Source of the DNA: Planctomycetaceae bacterium
Lineage (GTDB): Bacteria; Planctomycetota; Planctomycetia; Pirellulales; UBA1268
NCBI GenBank assembly: GCA_947449135.1
Contig: CANFQO010000028.1
Location: 1-36,929 of the forward strand
DNA: 36,929 bases
Direction: 5' to 3'
The notes beneath the pieces are model-generated. The model saw nothing but the letters and a program-made list of their open reading frames with translations, did no database searches and was not told where the DNA came from. The translations under genes and the position numbers were made by a program. Below, in pieces: positions 1 to 8,634 of this stretch (positions are counted from its first letter, which is position 1; each line of letters begins with the position of its first letter).

Positions 1-1
1 C

Positions 2-2455
2 AACACGGGCGACGACGCCGATACGGTCAACGTGGGCAGCAAGGCCCCGACCGCTGGTGGCAATGTCAACTCGATCGGTGCGGTGCTCACGATCAATGGC
101 GACGGCGGTAGCGACACGCTGAACGTCGACGACACCGGCGACACGCTCGGCAACACCGGCACGCTCTCTGCCACGGAGATCAACGGCCTGGGCATGACCG
201 GCAAGATCGTCTACGGCACGCTCGAAGCCCTGACGATCGGTCTCGGCAGCGGCGGCGACACGTTTACCGTGGCCAGCACCCACGCTGGCACGACCGTGCT
301 GAACGCCAACGATGGAGCGGATACGGTGTACCTGTTGGCGACGAGCGGCGCCACGACGGTGAACGCCGGTGAAGGAGACGACGTGGTCAACGTCGGAAAC
401 GGCGACCTCGACCCGCTGCAAGGTGTAGTGGCCGTGACGAGCGGCGACGGCAATGATCGTGTCTACGTGGACGACGGGGCGACTGACAATAAGAAGAGCG
501 TCAACTATCGCGTCACGCCGTCATCGGTCACGTCCACGCTTCGGACGGGATCGCTGGCGCGGGCCTTCGCCGGCCTGACATTCGACGGAGCGACCGAGCG
601 GCTGTCCCTGGCGGGCACGAACGTCGCCAATACGTTCGCCGTCGTACCCAGCCAGGCGACAACCTTCGACATCAACGGCAACCTGCCGGCGCCCGGCACG
701 GTGCCACCTCGCTCCGGCGACAAACTTCTGATCGACCTGACGGCCGTTTCGGACTCGTTCCTGAAGTTGACGCCGGGCGTGCCGGGGTCGGGCATCTGGG
801 CGTTCGGCGATGCGTTGCCCGTCCGGTTCAAGAGCATCGAAATGTTCAACGACTCGGCGTTGGCTGTGGTGTCCGACATGGGGGTCGGCAGCACGTATGG
901 CGTGAAGGTGTTCGATGCCGCATCCGGCCTGCTGAAGTTCGAGGTTCCCGCGGAGCGGTTGTTTGGCACTACGAGCATTGTGGGCGTGCGGGCCGTGATG
1001 GGCGACGTCACCGGGGACGGCTTTGGCGATCTGATTGTGGGCCCGAACAAGGGTGTGCCCAACGCCTTTGTACGAGTCTTTGACGGCCAAGATGGTCATC
1101 TTGTGGCGGATCTGCGTCCCTATGGCGACCTCCGTAATCACGTGGGCGGAATCAACGTCGCGGTCGGCGATGTCAACGGTGACGGATGGAATGACATCGT
1201 TGTCTCGCCCGCGGGCCCCATGCGGGCGCCGATCCGTGTCTTCAGCGGCGAGCCGGGGCACTTCCTGGAGAAGGTCGGCCCGGATCTGTGGCCGATGGGC
1301 AGCTCGGCAGCGGCAGAGTTCACGATCGTCGTCGCAGATCAGGATCTCAACGGGCCGGCGAATCGAGGCCGGGTCTTCGTTGGCTCAGCCGTGAACGGGA
1401 TCGCGACCGTCCAGTCGTTCAGCCTCGCCGTCAATAATTCCTGGGTGGCGGCACCCGGCGGTAGGTTCCAGCCATTCGGCAACAGTGGGCGGGGGACGCC
1501 GCGGATGGCGGTCGTTGACTCGAACGCCGACGGCGTGCAGGACCTTATTGTGAGCCGGCCCAATGATGCCTACGGCAGGCAGCGGGTGTTCGATGGGACG
1601 AGGCTGGGGACGCCTTTGGGGAACGAATTCGCCACGATTGCCAGCCGGCAGCGTGCCAACGACGAGACGGCAGTTACCTTCGACTTGAACGGCGATGGCC
1701 GTGACGAGACGATCGCCGCATACCGCAGCACGATTGGCGTGGATCCAGCTGTCACCAAATTTGATGTGACGGGAAAAGCCACGGGTCGTTTCCTGACCAA
1801 CGTATCGAGCGCGAAGGAACTGACGGGATTCTGGCAGGTCAATGGCCGAACGGCGTACATCACGCAGAACGGCCAGGACATCTCGTTGACCTTTCCCGAC
1901 GGACATACCGCAACGGGACTGCTCGTCGGCACTCGGTTCATCAACGTGCTATCGGAAGGGATGAACGGCGAGATCAAGGGCGGCGTGATCACCTGGAACA
2001 AGGGCAAGGCCGCATGGCAGCGTGTTGCCGTCACGGGCACCTACGAGAAGGATGGAACCCTGTTCCACGTTCAGCAACAGGGGCGATTGCTGCGGGTGTG
2101 GAGCGACAGCGGCGATTACGGTTCGGGCACCATCGATGCGAACGGCGTTATCACTCCCAGGGCATCCAGCGGCCTGCTGAGCGGCACCATCTTCGACATC
2201 CATTGGGCGTCTGGCACACTTGGCAAGCGATTTGAGAGCACCGCCTTCTATACCGACTCTCGTGGCGCTCGTGTGCAGATGTTTGAAACTGCGAACGGTG
2301 ACCTCTCCTTCGTGGAAGCCTCCGGAAAGGCCGCGTATGGAAAGTGGATCGCCCCCGGGAAGATACTGGTGACTGACTGGAACGGCACGGTCGGGGTGGT
2401 GTCCAATGGCACAATCACGTGGAACGACAGCAGGAAGATGTGGAAGAAAGTCTGA
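2..2455 (+). CDS. FG-GAP / Asp-Gly-repeat surface protein, 5' end missing
   Basis: The reading frame is open from base 2, so the true start lies left of the window; the GTG at 32 is internal. The visible part begins with Gly/Asp/Asn-rich beta repeats resembling calcium-binding or parallel-beta repeats (GEGDDVVNVG near 369-398). It then carries at least four FG-GAP-like Asp loops: GDVTGDGFGD at 1001-1030, GDVNGDGWND near 1167-1196, DSNADGVQD near 1517-1543 and DLNGDGRDE near 1682-1708. These are typical of integrin-type beta-propellers. The C-terminal third is a different beta-rich module in which a short GxITWNxxxxxW motif occurs twice, the second time at the very end. It is probably a large secreted or surface-anchored protein; its ligand is unknown. 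The fold assignment is good, the function open. Confidence 0.85.
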   Translation, partial: NTGDDADTVNVGSKAPTAGGNVNSIGAVLTINGDGGSDTLNVDDTGDTLGNTGTLSATEINGLGMTGKIVYGTLEALTIGLGSGGDTFTVASTHAGTTVLNANDGADTVYLLATSGATTVNAGEGDDVVNVGNGDLDPLQGVVAVTSGDGNDRVYVDDGATDNKKSVNYRVTPSSVTSTLRTGSLARAFAGLTFDGATERLSLAGTNVANTFAVVPSQATTFDINGNLPAPGTVPPRSGDKLLIDLTAVSDSFLKLTPGVPGSGIWAFGDALPVRFKSIEMFNDSALAVVSDMGVGSTYGVKVFDAASGLLKFEVPAERLFGTTSIVGVRAVMGDVTGDGFGDLIVGPNKGVPNAFVRVFDGQDGHLVADLRPYGDLRNHVGGINVAVGDVNGDGWNDIVVSPAGPMRAPIRVFSGEPGHFLEKVGPDLWPMGSSAAAEFTIVVADQDLNGPANRGRVFVGSAVNGIATVQSFSLAVNNSWVAAPGGRFQPFGNSGRGTPRMAVVDSNADGVQDLIVSRPNDAYGRQRVFDGTRLGTPLGNEFATIASRQRANDETAVTFDLNGDGRDETIAAYRSTIGVDPAVTKFDVTGKATGRFLTNVSSAKELTGFWQVNGRTAYITQNGQDISLTFPDGHTATGLLVGTRFINVLSEGMNGEIKGGVITWNKGKAAWQRVAVTGTYEKDGTLFHVQQQGRLLRVWSDSGDYGSGTIDANGVITPRASSGLLSGTIFDIHWASGTLGKRFESTAFYTDSRGARVQMFETANGDLSFVEASGKAAYGKWIAPGKILVTDWNGTVGVVSNGTITWNDSRKMWKKV

Positions 2456-2519
2456 CGGCTGGCACGACGTCGTCGTGAGCCGATGGTAAGGATTCCCTTG
2501 ACAACCAAGGAAACGAACG

Positions 2520-3269
2520 ATGGCCAAGCAGTTGCTGATTTATGAGTCCGCGGTACCGGTCACCGCCGTCAAGCACGGCAAGGTCTGTTTTGATCCAACG
2601 CAGGACTACGCGTTCAGCGCCGGCATCAATGCGGTGCCCGTGATGGCTGTCGAAATTGTTCCCGCGGCCACTGAATATGCGATTGTCTTTACCGAGGCCG
2701 GTGACGACGTGATGCCGGCGGCGGTGCTCGGAGTGCGTGCCGAGCAGAATCTTTACCTCTCCTCCGACTCCAAGTGGCAGGCAAAATACGTGCCTGCGTT
2801 CATTCGTCGCTACCCGTTCGTTTTCTCGGTCAGCGCCGACAAAACAACGCTCACCCTGTGTATTGACGAGACGCATCCCGGTTTCAATGAGGAGGGCCGC
2901 GGCCAGCGGTTGCTGACCGACGATGGGAAGCCCACGGCCTACGTGGAACAGGTGCTGACGTTTCTGAAGGAATACCAGGCGCACTTCGAACGCACACGGG
3001 CTTTCGGAAAACGGCTGAAGGAACTCGATCTGCTCGAGCCGATGCAGGCACAGGTCACGACGCCCGCGGGTGAGAACGTCAAACTCGGTGGTTTTCTGGG
3101 CGTGTCACGCGACAGGCTCCGGGCGCTTGGCGGAGAGGCCCTGGCGACGCTCGCGAAGACCGACGAGCTCGAATTGATCTATCTCCACCTCTATTCGATG
3201 CGGAACTTCAATGAAGTGAAGGATCGCTTCATTGGAACCCTGGCGACGGAGTCGCCCGTTCGCGTGTAA
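2520..3269 (+). CDS. SapC family protein
   Basis: A 249-residue protein matching the SapC family along its whole length. It has the N-terminal QLLIYESAVPV, the central AKYVPAFIRRYPFVFS, LCIDE, a NEEGRGQRL stretch, then LLEPMQAQ and TDELELIYLHL near the C-terminus. SapC proteins are soluble and poorly understood; the founding member belongs to a Campylobacter S-layer locus, and proteobacterial relatives often sit beside tryptophan halogenases and TonB receptors. Neither neighbour is present here. An AAGGAA ribosome site lies seven bases before the ATG. The last 41 bases overlap the 3' end of the convergent QW-repeat gene. Family assignment is strong; role unknown. Confidence 0.88.
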   Translation: MAKQLLIYESAVPVTAVKHGKVCFDPTQDYAFSAGINAVPVMAVEIVPAATEYAIVFTEAGDDVMPAAVLGVRAEQNLYLSSDSKWQAKYVPAFIRRYPFVFSVSADKTTLTLCIDETHPGFNEEGRGQRLLTDDGKPTAYVEQVLTFLKEYQAHFERTRAFGKRLKELDLLEPMQAQVTTPAGENVKLGGFLGVSRDRLRALGGEALATLAKTDELELIYLHLYSMRNFNEVKDRFIGTLATESPVRV

Positions 3270-4176
3270 GTGCCATGACCCCGAGGCTTGTGGCAAAAAT
3301 CGACATTGAATCGATGGCACTCCAGATCACGCGGCCGCCGGTTTCCGGAACTCGGAACGTCCAGAGCGTTCCTCCGGGCCAACTGCCGTCCGCCCGTTGC
3401 TGGGAGAGCAGGAACTCAATGCCGTTCCGGCCAGCGGCCCCGGCATAGGCGGCATCAGAAAGCGATAGCAACGCCAACGCTGTCTCTTGCGATGCCGTGA
3501 ATCCTTCGGTCACGGCGGGCCATCGGCCATCGGGGAGTTGCCGGGCGAGCAGAGCGGACTCAACGCCCGCGGCTGCCTCTTGCTGTGCGGACTGAAGCTC
3601 GCAGATCAGCCAGCTAGAGTAGTTGTTCGAGGGATAGTGATAGTTGGCAGGCAGACCGTTTCTCAAGGGAAAAGGAAGGTATGGTCTCGGGGAGTGTCCT
3701 GTTTCGTGCAGCAGCAGGGACACATTCAGATGGACTTCAGGATGAAAACCGAAGACGGACATGTCGTTGATGTAATCGGTCGTCCACATGAACTGCGGCG
3801 GCGTGGGGCCGCAGAATGTCTGCCAGGAAAGCTGGCTTTCGAAAGGAGCGAGAGCAGACAGGACGTCGTTCGAGGAGGGGGCACTTCCCAGCAGACTCAG
3901 CGTCCGTAGTGCGAATGCGGTGTCGTCTGCATCAATCGGCGCAAGCGTGTCGTAGCTGTACGATGCCCCCTTCCTCGCCTGTTGTAGGTAGGACAGGAGC
4001 ACGGATCGTGCTCCTGCATCGATGCCGCCGCTGGCAGCAAGTGCTCTCGCGACGAAATAGGTGAGAAACACGCTGGATGAGTGAGCGGATGGCGGCATGC
4101 CAATGTTGGCATGGCAAGAGTCGTGGCATCTCGCCGAGGCGAGCGCATCGCAAAGAAAGGCCCGGGCACGGTCCAT
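3229..4176 (-). CDS. QW-repeat protein (prenyltransferase/squalene-cyclase-like alpha-alpha barrel)
   Basis: A 315-residue protein with two QW-type repeats, QLPDGRWPA (213-221) and QRADGSWPG (260-268), each followed by helices rich in small residues. This is the pattern of the prenyltransferase/squalene-oxidase repeat superfamily. Residues 82-88 read DADDTAF, close to the DxDDTA catalytic motif of class II terpene cyclases. At 315 residues it is about half the length of squalene-hopene cyclases, so it may be a single barrel with a non-cyclase role. No signal peptide is evident. A GAGG ribosome site precedes the ATG. The gene overlaps the convergent SapC gene by 41 bases. Fold likely; enzyme activity uncertain. 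Confidence 0.72.
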   Translation of the reverse strand: MDRARAFLCDALASARCHDSCHANIGMPPSAHSSSVFLTYFVARALAASGGIDAGARSVLLSYLQQARKGASYSYDTLAPIDADDTAFALRTLSLLGSAPSSNDVLSALAPFESQLSWQTFCGPTPPQFMWTTDYINDMSVFGFHPEVHLNVSLLLHETGHSPRPYLPFPLRNGLPANYHYPSNNYSSWLICELQSAQQEAAAGVESALLARQLPDGRWPAVTEGFTASQETALALLSLSDAAYAGAAGRNGIEFLLSQQRADGSWPGGTLWTFRVPETGGRVIWSAIDSMSIFATSLGVMALTRERATPSPGFQ

Positions 4177-4440
4177 GATGCCTCACAAGAGCACGGTCGA
4201 AGGTTGCCCGAAGTCTTTGTAGGGCGAGTACGAGGGCGTTGGCCCGGCCATGAGGATAGCGGCTTTGAGGGTCTCGCTACAAAGCTGGATTGGATGGTTC
4301 ACGTGCCATGACCGGCGTCACGCGAGGCCTCAACTGGCATCTTCTCGTCTTTCCGGAAGTCCCGAAGACTGTTTAGAGGCAATGTTTCTTATGCTACGGG
4401 CTGTCTTTCTCTGCTCGCTGTGGGTGTGAGGCCAGATCAG

Positions 4441-4653
4441 ATGTCCAACGAGAAGCCCCGACCATCCCTGTCTGAACCTGACTTCTATTTCGAGAACGGC
4501 CTGCTGGTTTACACGGCGGCCTATCACCTGAAACGAGGCTCTTGCTGCGGCTCAGGCTGCCGCCACTGTCCCTACGAGCCCAGGCACGTCGAGGGAGCCA
4601 GAAAGGTGGCTGATCTGGGTCACGGACGACCTGCGGATGACCGTGATAAGTGA
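4441..4653 (+). CDS. DUF5522-family cysteine-rich miniprotein
   Basis: A 70-residue protein with the hallmark of the DUF5522 family: an acidic/aromatic FYFENGLLVYTAAYHLKRG block followed by a Cys cluster CCGSGCRHCPY. The four cysteines and the histidine probably bind zinc, though no function is established. The ATG at 4441 is chosen over an in-frame start at 4420 because the family begins close to this point and GAGG lies nine bases upstream. The gene stands alone; the Bax-inhibitor-like gene begins 185 bases downstream. Confidence 0.82.
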   Translation: MSNEKPRPSLSEPDFYFENGLLVYTAAYHLKRGSCCGSGCRHCPYEPRHVEGARKVADLGHGRPADDRDK

Positions 4654-4838
4654 CGGTGTGCTACTCGTGGCTGCCTCGGGTCAGGTTGCAATCCGAGACC
4701 TTCAAGCCGCTTTGGGGCTTCACAGACGCTCGTGCGCCCCCAAACGTGTCCGTCCCGGTGAACACCGCTCACAATGAGCACCGCCGAGCTGTGTTATCCT
4801 GAAGGTCAGTCCCGTTCGAGTTACCCCGGAGCCAATCA

Positions 4839-5612
4839 ATGCGAACCGGCAACCCAGCCCTCAATGACAAGACGTTTGAGAATTTCGGGGTCTACCGACG
4901 TGATCTGGCCGCCGAGCAGTCCCCTGCCGGCACCATGACCATCAACGGGACTGCCCAGAAGACGATGTTCCTGCTGCTCTTGGCCATGGGATCGGCCTGC
5001 TTCACGTGGTCGAAGACGTTCGCGGGGCTCGAGGCCAATCCAGCCGCGGCGATGCCATGGGCTTTTGGCGGGGCAATCGTTGGGCTGATCACTGCCCTCG
5101 CGATCTGCTTCAAGCACACGTGGGCCCCTGCCCTGGCCCCGGTTTACGCACTGGCCGAGGGACTGTTTCTAGGCGGCGTGTCGGCCAGCTTCGAGGCCCA
5201 GTATCCCGGGATCGTGATTCAGTCGGTCGGTGGCACGTTTGGCACGCTGGCGGGGTTATTGCTCGCCTACCAGTCGGGGCTCATCAGGGCGACCGAGAAC
5301 TTCAAACTGGGGATCGTGGCAGCGACTGGCGGGATCTGCCTCGTCTATTTGATTTCGCTGATCGGAAGCTTTTTTGGATTTCCAATCCCATTCATCCATT
5401 CCGCCGGGCCGATCGGGATCGGATTCAGTCTGGTTGTGGTTGTGATCGCCGCCTTGAATCTCGTGCTCGACTTCGACTTCATCGAGCAGGCAGCCGAGCG
5501 TGGGGCACCCAAGTATCTCGAGTGGTACGGTGCATTCGCCCTGATGGTGACCCTCGTCTGGCTCTACATGGAGATCCTCAGGCTGCTGGCGAAGCTCCGG
5601 AGCCGGGACTGA
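4839..5612 (+). CDS. Bax inhibitor-1/YccA family membrane protein
   Basis: A 257-residue polytopic inner-membrane protein with about seven hydrophobic segments. It matches the Bax1-I/YccA-like branch of the TMBIM superfamily: an N-terminal hydrophilic region with a TMTINGTAQKT stretch, then membrane helices, the EGLFLGGVSASFE motif, and the acidic LDFDFIEQAAERGAPKYLEWYGA region before the last helix. Relatives are thought to act as Ca2+/H+ leak channels or FtsH-associated regulators; which applies here cannot be told. GGAG lies seven bases before the ATG. It is convergent with the next gene. Confidence 0.9.
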   Translation: MRTGNPALNDKTFENFGVYRRDLAAEQSPAGTMTINGTAQKTMFLLLLAMGSACFTWSKTFAGLEANPAAAMPWAFGGAIVGLITALAICFKHTWAPALAPVYALAEGLFLGGVSASFEAQYPGIVIQSVGGTFGTLAGLLLAYQSGLIRATENFKLGIVAATGGICLVYLISLIGSFFGFPIPFIHSAGPIGIGFSLVVVVIAALNLVLDFDFIEQAAERGAPKYLEWYGAFALMVTLVWLYMEILRLLAKLRSRD

Positions 5613-5689
5613 TGAGCCAGTCCTCTGCCATCACGGTTCTCGTCGCGTGCCCTTCTGCTCCTCCAGCGACGGTAGCATGCCCGTCGGAG

Positions 5690-6106
5690 TCACAGCACCT
5701 CGTAGAGAAACTCCCAGCCGGCATCTTTCACTGTCCGCTCGACGCTCTCACGAAACGCGCCAAATTCGAGAGTTCCGCCTCCGCCCACGCCCTTCTGCAC
5801 GCGGGTTTCCTTCACTCGGGAACCATATTGAGATGTGCTCTGGACGGTGAAAGTCGGCGGCGGCAGGCCCCATGAATTCTCGACGGCTGATTCCCGGAAG
5901 TGAGCCTCGTGGGTGGATGGATCGAGAACGCAGGTGAAGTTGCTCGTGACTGTGCGGCCGCCGAGCAACCACTTGGCCTTGATCGCCGTGAGTGTGCTCT
6001 TGACCGTGTTGTCATCGGGCATGGAAGGAGTTCCACCGTGGGAGCTGGCAACCAACGACAGCCTCTTCAGCAGTTCGGCCGGAGAAAAAGTGTTGACAGT
6101 GACCAT
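5690..6106 (-). CDS. Conserved hypothetical protein, 138 aa
   Basis: The reading frame is open to 6403, but the ATG at 6106 is preceded by a strong GGGAGG site, so the 138-residue form starting MVTVNTFSPAELL is preferred. The protein is soluble. It has a conserved-looking core (KAKWLLGGR, then FRESAVENSWGLPPPTF) and a glycine-rich GVGGGGTLEFG segment before an amphipathic C-terminal helix ending GWEFLYEVL. This looks like a small uncharacterised bacterial family; no catalytic motif is apparent. Bases 5690-5719 recur almost exactly at 12020-12049, where the rest of the gene is absent. It is divergent from the downstream DUF1559 gene. Confidence 0.72.
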   Translation of the reverse strand: MVTVNTFSPAELLKRLSLVASSHGGTPSMPDDNTVKSTLTAIKAKWLLGGRTVTSNFTCVLDPSTHEAHFRESAVENSWGLPPPTFTVQSTSQYGSRVKETRVQKGVGGGGTLEFGAFRESVERTVKDAGWEFLYEVL

Positions 6107-6111
6107 GGCGA

Positions 6112-6117
6112 CCTCCC
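6112..6117 (-). promoter_or_regulatory. Ribosome binding site setting the 6106 start
   Basis: On the minus strand GGGAGG lies five bases before the ATG at 6106. It decides in favour of the short, 138-residue form over the longer open frame that would start at 6403. Confidence 0.7.
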
Positions 6118-6375
6118 AAGAGTGAGCGAGTGGAGTGATGTCCGCTGGAATACTACGCGCGAAAGGATCGCACATCCTCGGGAGCATCACGGGCGATGCC
6201 GTTCGACTTGCTGCGAACGCCTGTTTTTGCAGGGATTGGTGTGTCCCTACGGCCCGTTGCTGCTGACTGCCGGCGGCAGCGACATCCTCACCAAATCCTT
6301 CATAAGCACTGGTAAAGAAGCGAGTGAGATAGCACACTGGCACCTGTCGGAGTTGCTCTTCTAAGGAGTCATCCC

Positions 6376-7533
6376 ATGCGTTGTTCCACTCGATTGTCGG
6401 CAAGGCGCGACGGTTTCACGCTCGTTGAACTGCTCGTCGTCATCGCAATCATCGGCACGCTCGTCGGCCTGCTGTTGCCCGCCGTCCAGTCGGCCCGCGA
6501 AGCGGCTCGCCGGATGTCATGTGGAAACAACGTCAAGAACATCGGGCTCGGTATTGCCCAATACGAAAGTGCTTCACGGTATTACCCCACGTCGGGTGAA
6601 ACGGTGGATTTCTCGAGTGGACGTGAGCGATTGTTCGTTCAGTCGTTCTTTCAGCAGCTTCTGTCCTTTACCGAGAACACCGTCATCTCATCGCAGTGGA
6701 ATACCAGCGCGCCCTACTGGTCAACGGCCGGCAACAACAACTGCAAGCTGGCTGCCACCAACATCCCGCTCTTTCGTTGCCCCAGCAGCCGGCAAGCCGA
6801 AAGCGGCGGCGGCACGAACAGCCAAGGGGGGACCTTTGGCGTGACCGACTACATGCCGTTTGCTTGCTGCGACATCAATCCAGCTAATGGCCAGCAAAAC
6901 CCGGCGGCCGTTACTGGCGGTACGTTGGTGTCCAATAGCTATGTCGAGAGCGGGCTTTCCAGTTCCATCAAGAAGTCGTCGGCAAGCATCAAGGACGGCA
7001 CCTCCAAAACCATCGCGTTCTGCGAAGACGCCAGCCGGGCCGGTTGGTATGGAGGCACGCGGGATGCGACCACGCAGTCCGGCAACACGGACTGGTATGC
7101 CTTGAAGGGAGGCGTGCCAATAGTCATCGCATCCAATGCCCCGAACTGGATCGACGGGACCTACCCCGACATGCCCTACAAGCAAGGCAGTACTTCGGCG
7201 GTCGGCAGTTGTGCTGGCCGCTGGGCGGATGGCGACTCGGGTGGGGGCTGGAATGGCCACCCGGCTGAATCAACGGTCGCCACACGCAGCCAGCCGATGA
7301 TCAACAATCAGGTCAAGGACGGAATGACGATCCTTGGCAATGCGTATTCATTTACGAAGGTCAATGTTGGCTCCAACTCCGAGCCCTTCTCCGAGCATCC
7401 CGGGGTGTGCATGATGGGCATGTTCGACGGCAGCGTGCAGTCCGTGAGCCAGGGCATCAGTGCCACGATCGTCCCGTTGGTCGTGAACCCAAGCGATGGG
7501 ATGACGTACGACACGAGCGTGCTTGGCCAGTGA
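6376..7533 (+). CDS. DUF1559 prepilin-like protein
   Basis: A 385-residue protein starting with a prepilin-type N-terminus: a short basic leader, then [15 protein letters not shown] and [15 protein letters not shown]. This is cleaved and N-methylated after the glycine in type IV pilins and type II pseudopilins. The remainder is the planctomycete-expanded DUF1559 domain with typical LFRCPSS and [18 protein letters not shown] near the C-terminus, the latter akin to the H-x-G-G family motif. Such proteins occur in dozens of copies per planctomycete genome and are probably surface or periplasmic pseudopilin-like components. AAGGAG lies seven bases before the ATG. It is monocistronic by spacing. 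Confidence 0.93.
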   Translation: MRCSTRLSARRDGFTLVELLVVIAIIGTLVGLLLPAVQSAREAARRMSCGNNVKNIGLGIAQYESASRYYPTSGETVDFSSGRERLFVQSFFQQLLSFTENTVISSQWNTSAPYWSTAGNNNCKLAATNIPLFRCPSSRQAESGGGTNSQGGTFGVTDYMPFACCDINPANGQQNPAAVTGGTLVSNSYVESGLSSSIKKSSASIKDGTSKTIAFCEDASRAGWYGGTRDATTQSGNTDWYALKGGVPIVIASNAPNWIDGTYPDMPYKQGSTSAVGSCAGRWADGDSGGGWNGHPAESTVATRSQPMINNQVKDGMTILGNAYSFTKVNVGSNSEPFSEHPGVCMMGMFDGSVQSVSQGISATIVPLVVNPSDGMTYDTSVLGQ

Positions 7534-7576
7534 ACGTGGATGGCTGGGGTGGGAAGAGGTCTTCCCCGATAGTTTG

Positions 7577-8335
7577 TCACGCGTAGAGCGATACCACTGC
7601 TCCAGCTGCCACCCCAACTACCATCGCGAAGAGCCAACGACTCCGTAGACGCTCGAAGCCGCAGAGCCGCAAACCCGCGAACGCCGCCCCGAAGCCTGCC
7701 GTGAGTGCCGCTATCGACTCGACCTGCGAAGTGTGTTCAGGAGGCAGGCCGCTCACCATTCGCAGCATCGCGAGGCCAACGACCACGGCTAGCGGAACAG
7801 TCAGGATCGCCATGCTGCCGGCCCTTTGCCTCGCCGTGCTGGCGATCGGCGACGGCGTCCAGCGTATGACCGCTCCGATGGCACTGCCCGCTGCCAGGCC
7901 GAGCAGTGGGGCTGGGACTCTCGCCGCCAAAAACCGCTCGATCGGCAGCCCATATGCCCCGAGGCTCACCAAGGCCATCGCGGCGACCGCTGGCATGATC
8001 CAGACCGTGGCGATTCGGGATCGGCGAGGAATGTCGAACGCGGAGGCAAGCCACACCAGCCCCGATGCAATCGTGGCATCCAACACCCAACCATACGGCG
8101 GGAACCCTGCCCTGCCGTTGATCCAGTTCAGCAGGGGGCTCACCGCTGACCGAACTGGATCATCGTCTGGCACGCCCACGAAGAACCCGGCGAAGACCCT
8201 CAGCCCAAACGCTGCGAACGGGACAAGCCCCGCGACGAGTTCTGCCCACCTGCCAAGCTTGGGCAACGGAGCGAGCCAGACAACCATCCAGACAAGCGTG
8301 AACAGGATCAGCCGGAGCGTATCCAAGGTCGACAT
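7577..8335 (-). CDS. Polytopic membrane protein of unknown function
   Basis: About 252 residues with seven or eight hydrophobic segments (for example LILFTLVWMVVWLAPL, then IMPAVAAMALVSLGAYGL, and a Gly/Ala-rich C-terminal helix pair). No family was recognised. The ATG at 8335 gives MSTLDTLRLILF. An upstream in-frame GTG at 8353 directly abuts the TAG of the preceding small ORF and has AGGAGG twelve bases before it, so the protein may be six residues longer. Close spacing to the two upstream minus-strand genes suggests one transcript. It is convergent with the DUF1559 gene. Confidence 0.72.
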   Translation of the reverse strand: MSTLDTLRLILFTLVWMVVWLAPLPKLGRWAELVAGLVPFAAFGLRVFAGFFVGVPDDDPVRSAVSPLLNWINGRAGFPPYGWVLDATIASGLVWLASAFDIPRRSRIATVWIMPAVAAMALVSLGAYGLPIERFLAARVPAPLLGLAAGSAIGAVIRWTPSPIASTARQRAGSMAILTVPLAVVVGLAMLRMVSGLPPEHTSQVESIAALTAGFGAAFAGLRLCGFERLRSRWLFAMVVGVAAGAVVSLYA

Positions 8336-8353
8336 CGGTCTCTGCCCTGACAC

Positions 8354-8563
8354 CTACCGCTCGAGCCTCCTGAGGGCCTGAGTCGTCTCACACACCCTGT
8401 CGATGCCGCCCAGTGCAGCAATGGCGATGGCAAGTAGCCCAAGAGTCATTCGCCGCCGCAATGAGCGTAATTCGGCGGCAGCGATGTGGAAAGCGGTCGG
8501 CTGATAAGACAGGGAGCCTTTGAGCCACTCGGAGGTTTCACCATGACCAACCCACTGCTCCAC
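8354..8563 (-). CDS. Possible small single-pass membrane protein
   Basis: A 69-residue frame (GTG start) with a hydrophilic N-terminal half and one hydrophobic helix, MTLGLLAIAIAALGG, before a basic tail. It ends in TAG immediately before a GTG of the following membrane-protein gene, and its 3' end contains the AGGAGG that could serve that gene. This arrangement fits translational coupling. No clear ribosome site precedes its own start, and the open frame runs slightly further upstream, to a stop near 8605. No family recognised; it could be spurious. Confidence 0.4.
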   Translation of the reverse strand: MEQWVGHGETSEWLKGSLSYQPTAFHIAAAELRSLRRRMTLGLLAIAIAALGGIDRVCETTQALRRLER

Positions 8564-8634
8564 ACGTGAGGTGGGCTGAACCGTGCAGCTAGGACACTTC
8601 GTCTACGGCGACGCATGGCGTCGCACAATCCCGG

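Noticed and set aside
5690-6403. 237-residue version of the unknown conserved protein
   Set aside because: The first 99 codons lack a ribosome site and look like noise; GGGAGG marks the ATG at 6106.
7551-7566. GGGAAG-AGGT-CTTCCC hairpin between convergent genes
   Set aside because: It is well placed for a shared terminator but the stem is only six pairs and no T-run follows on either side.
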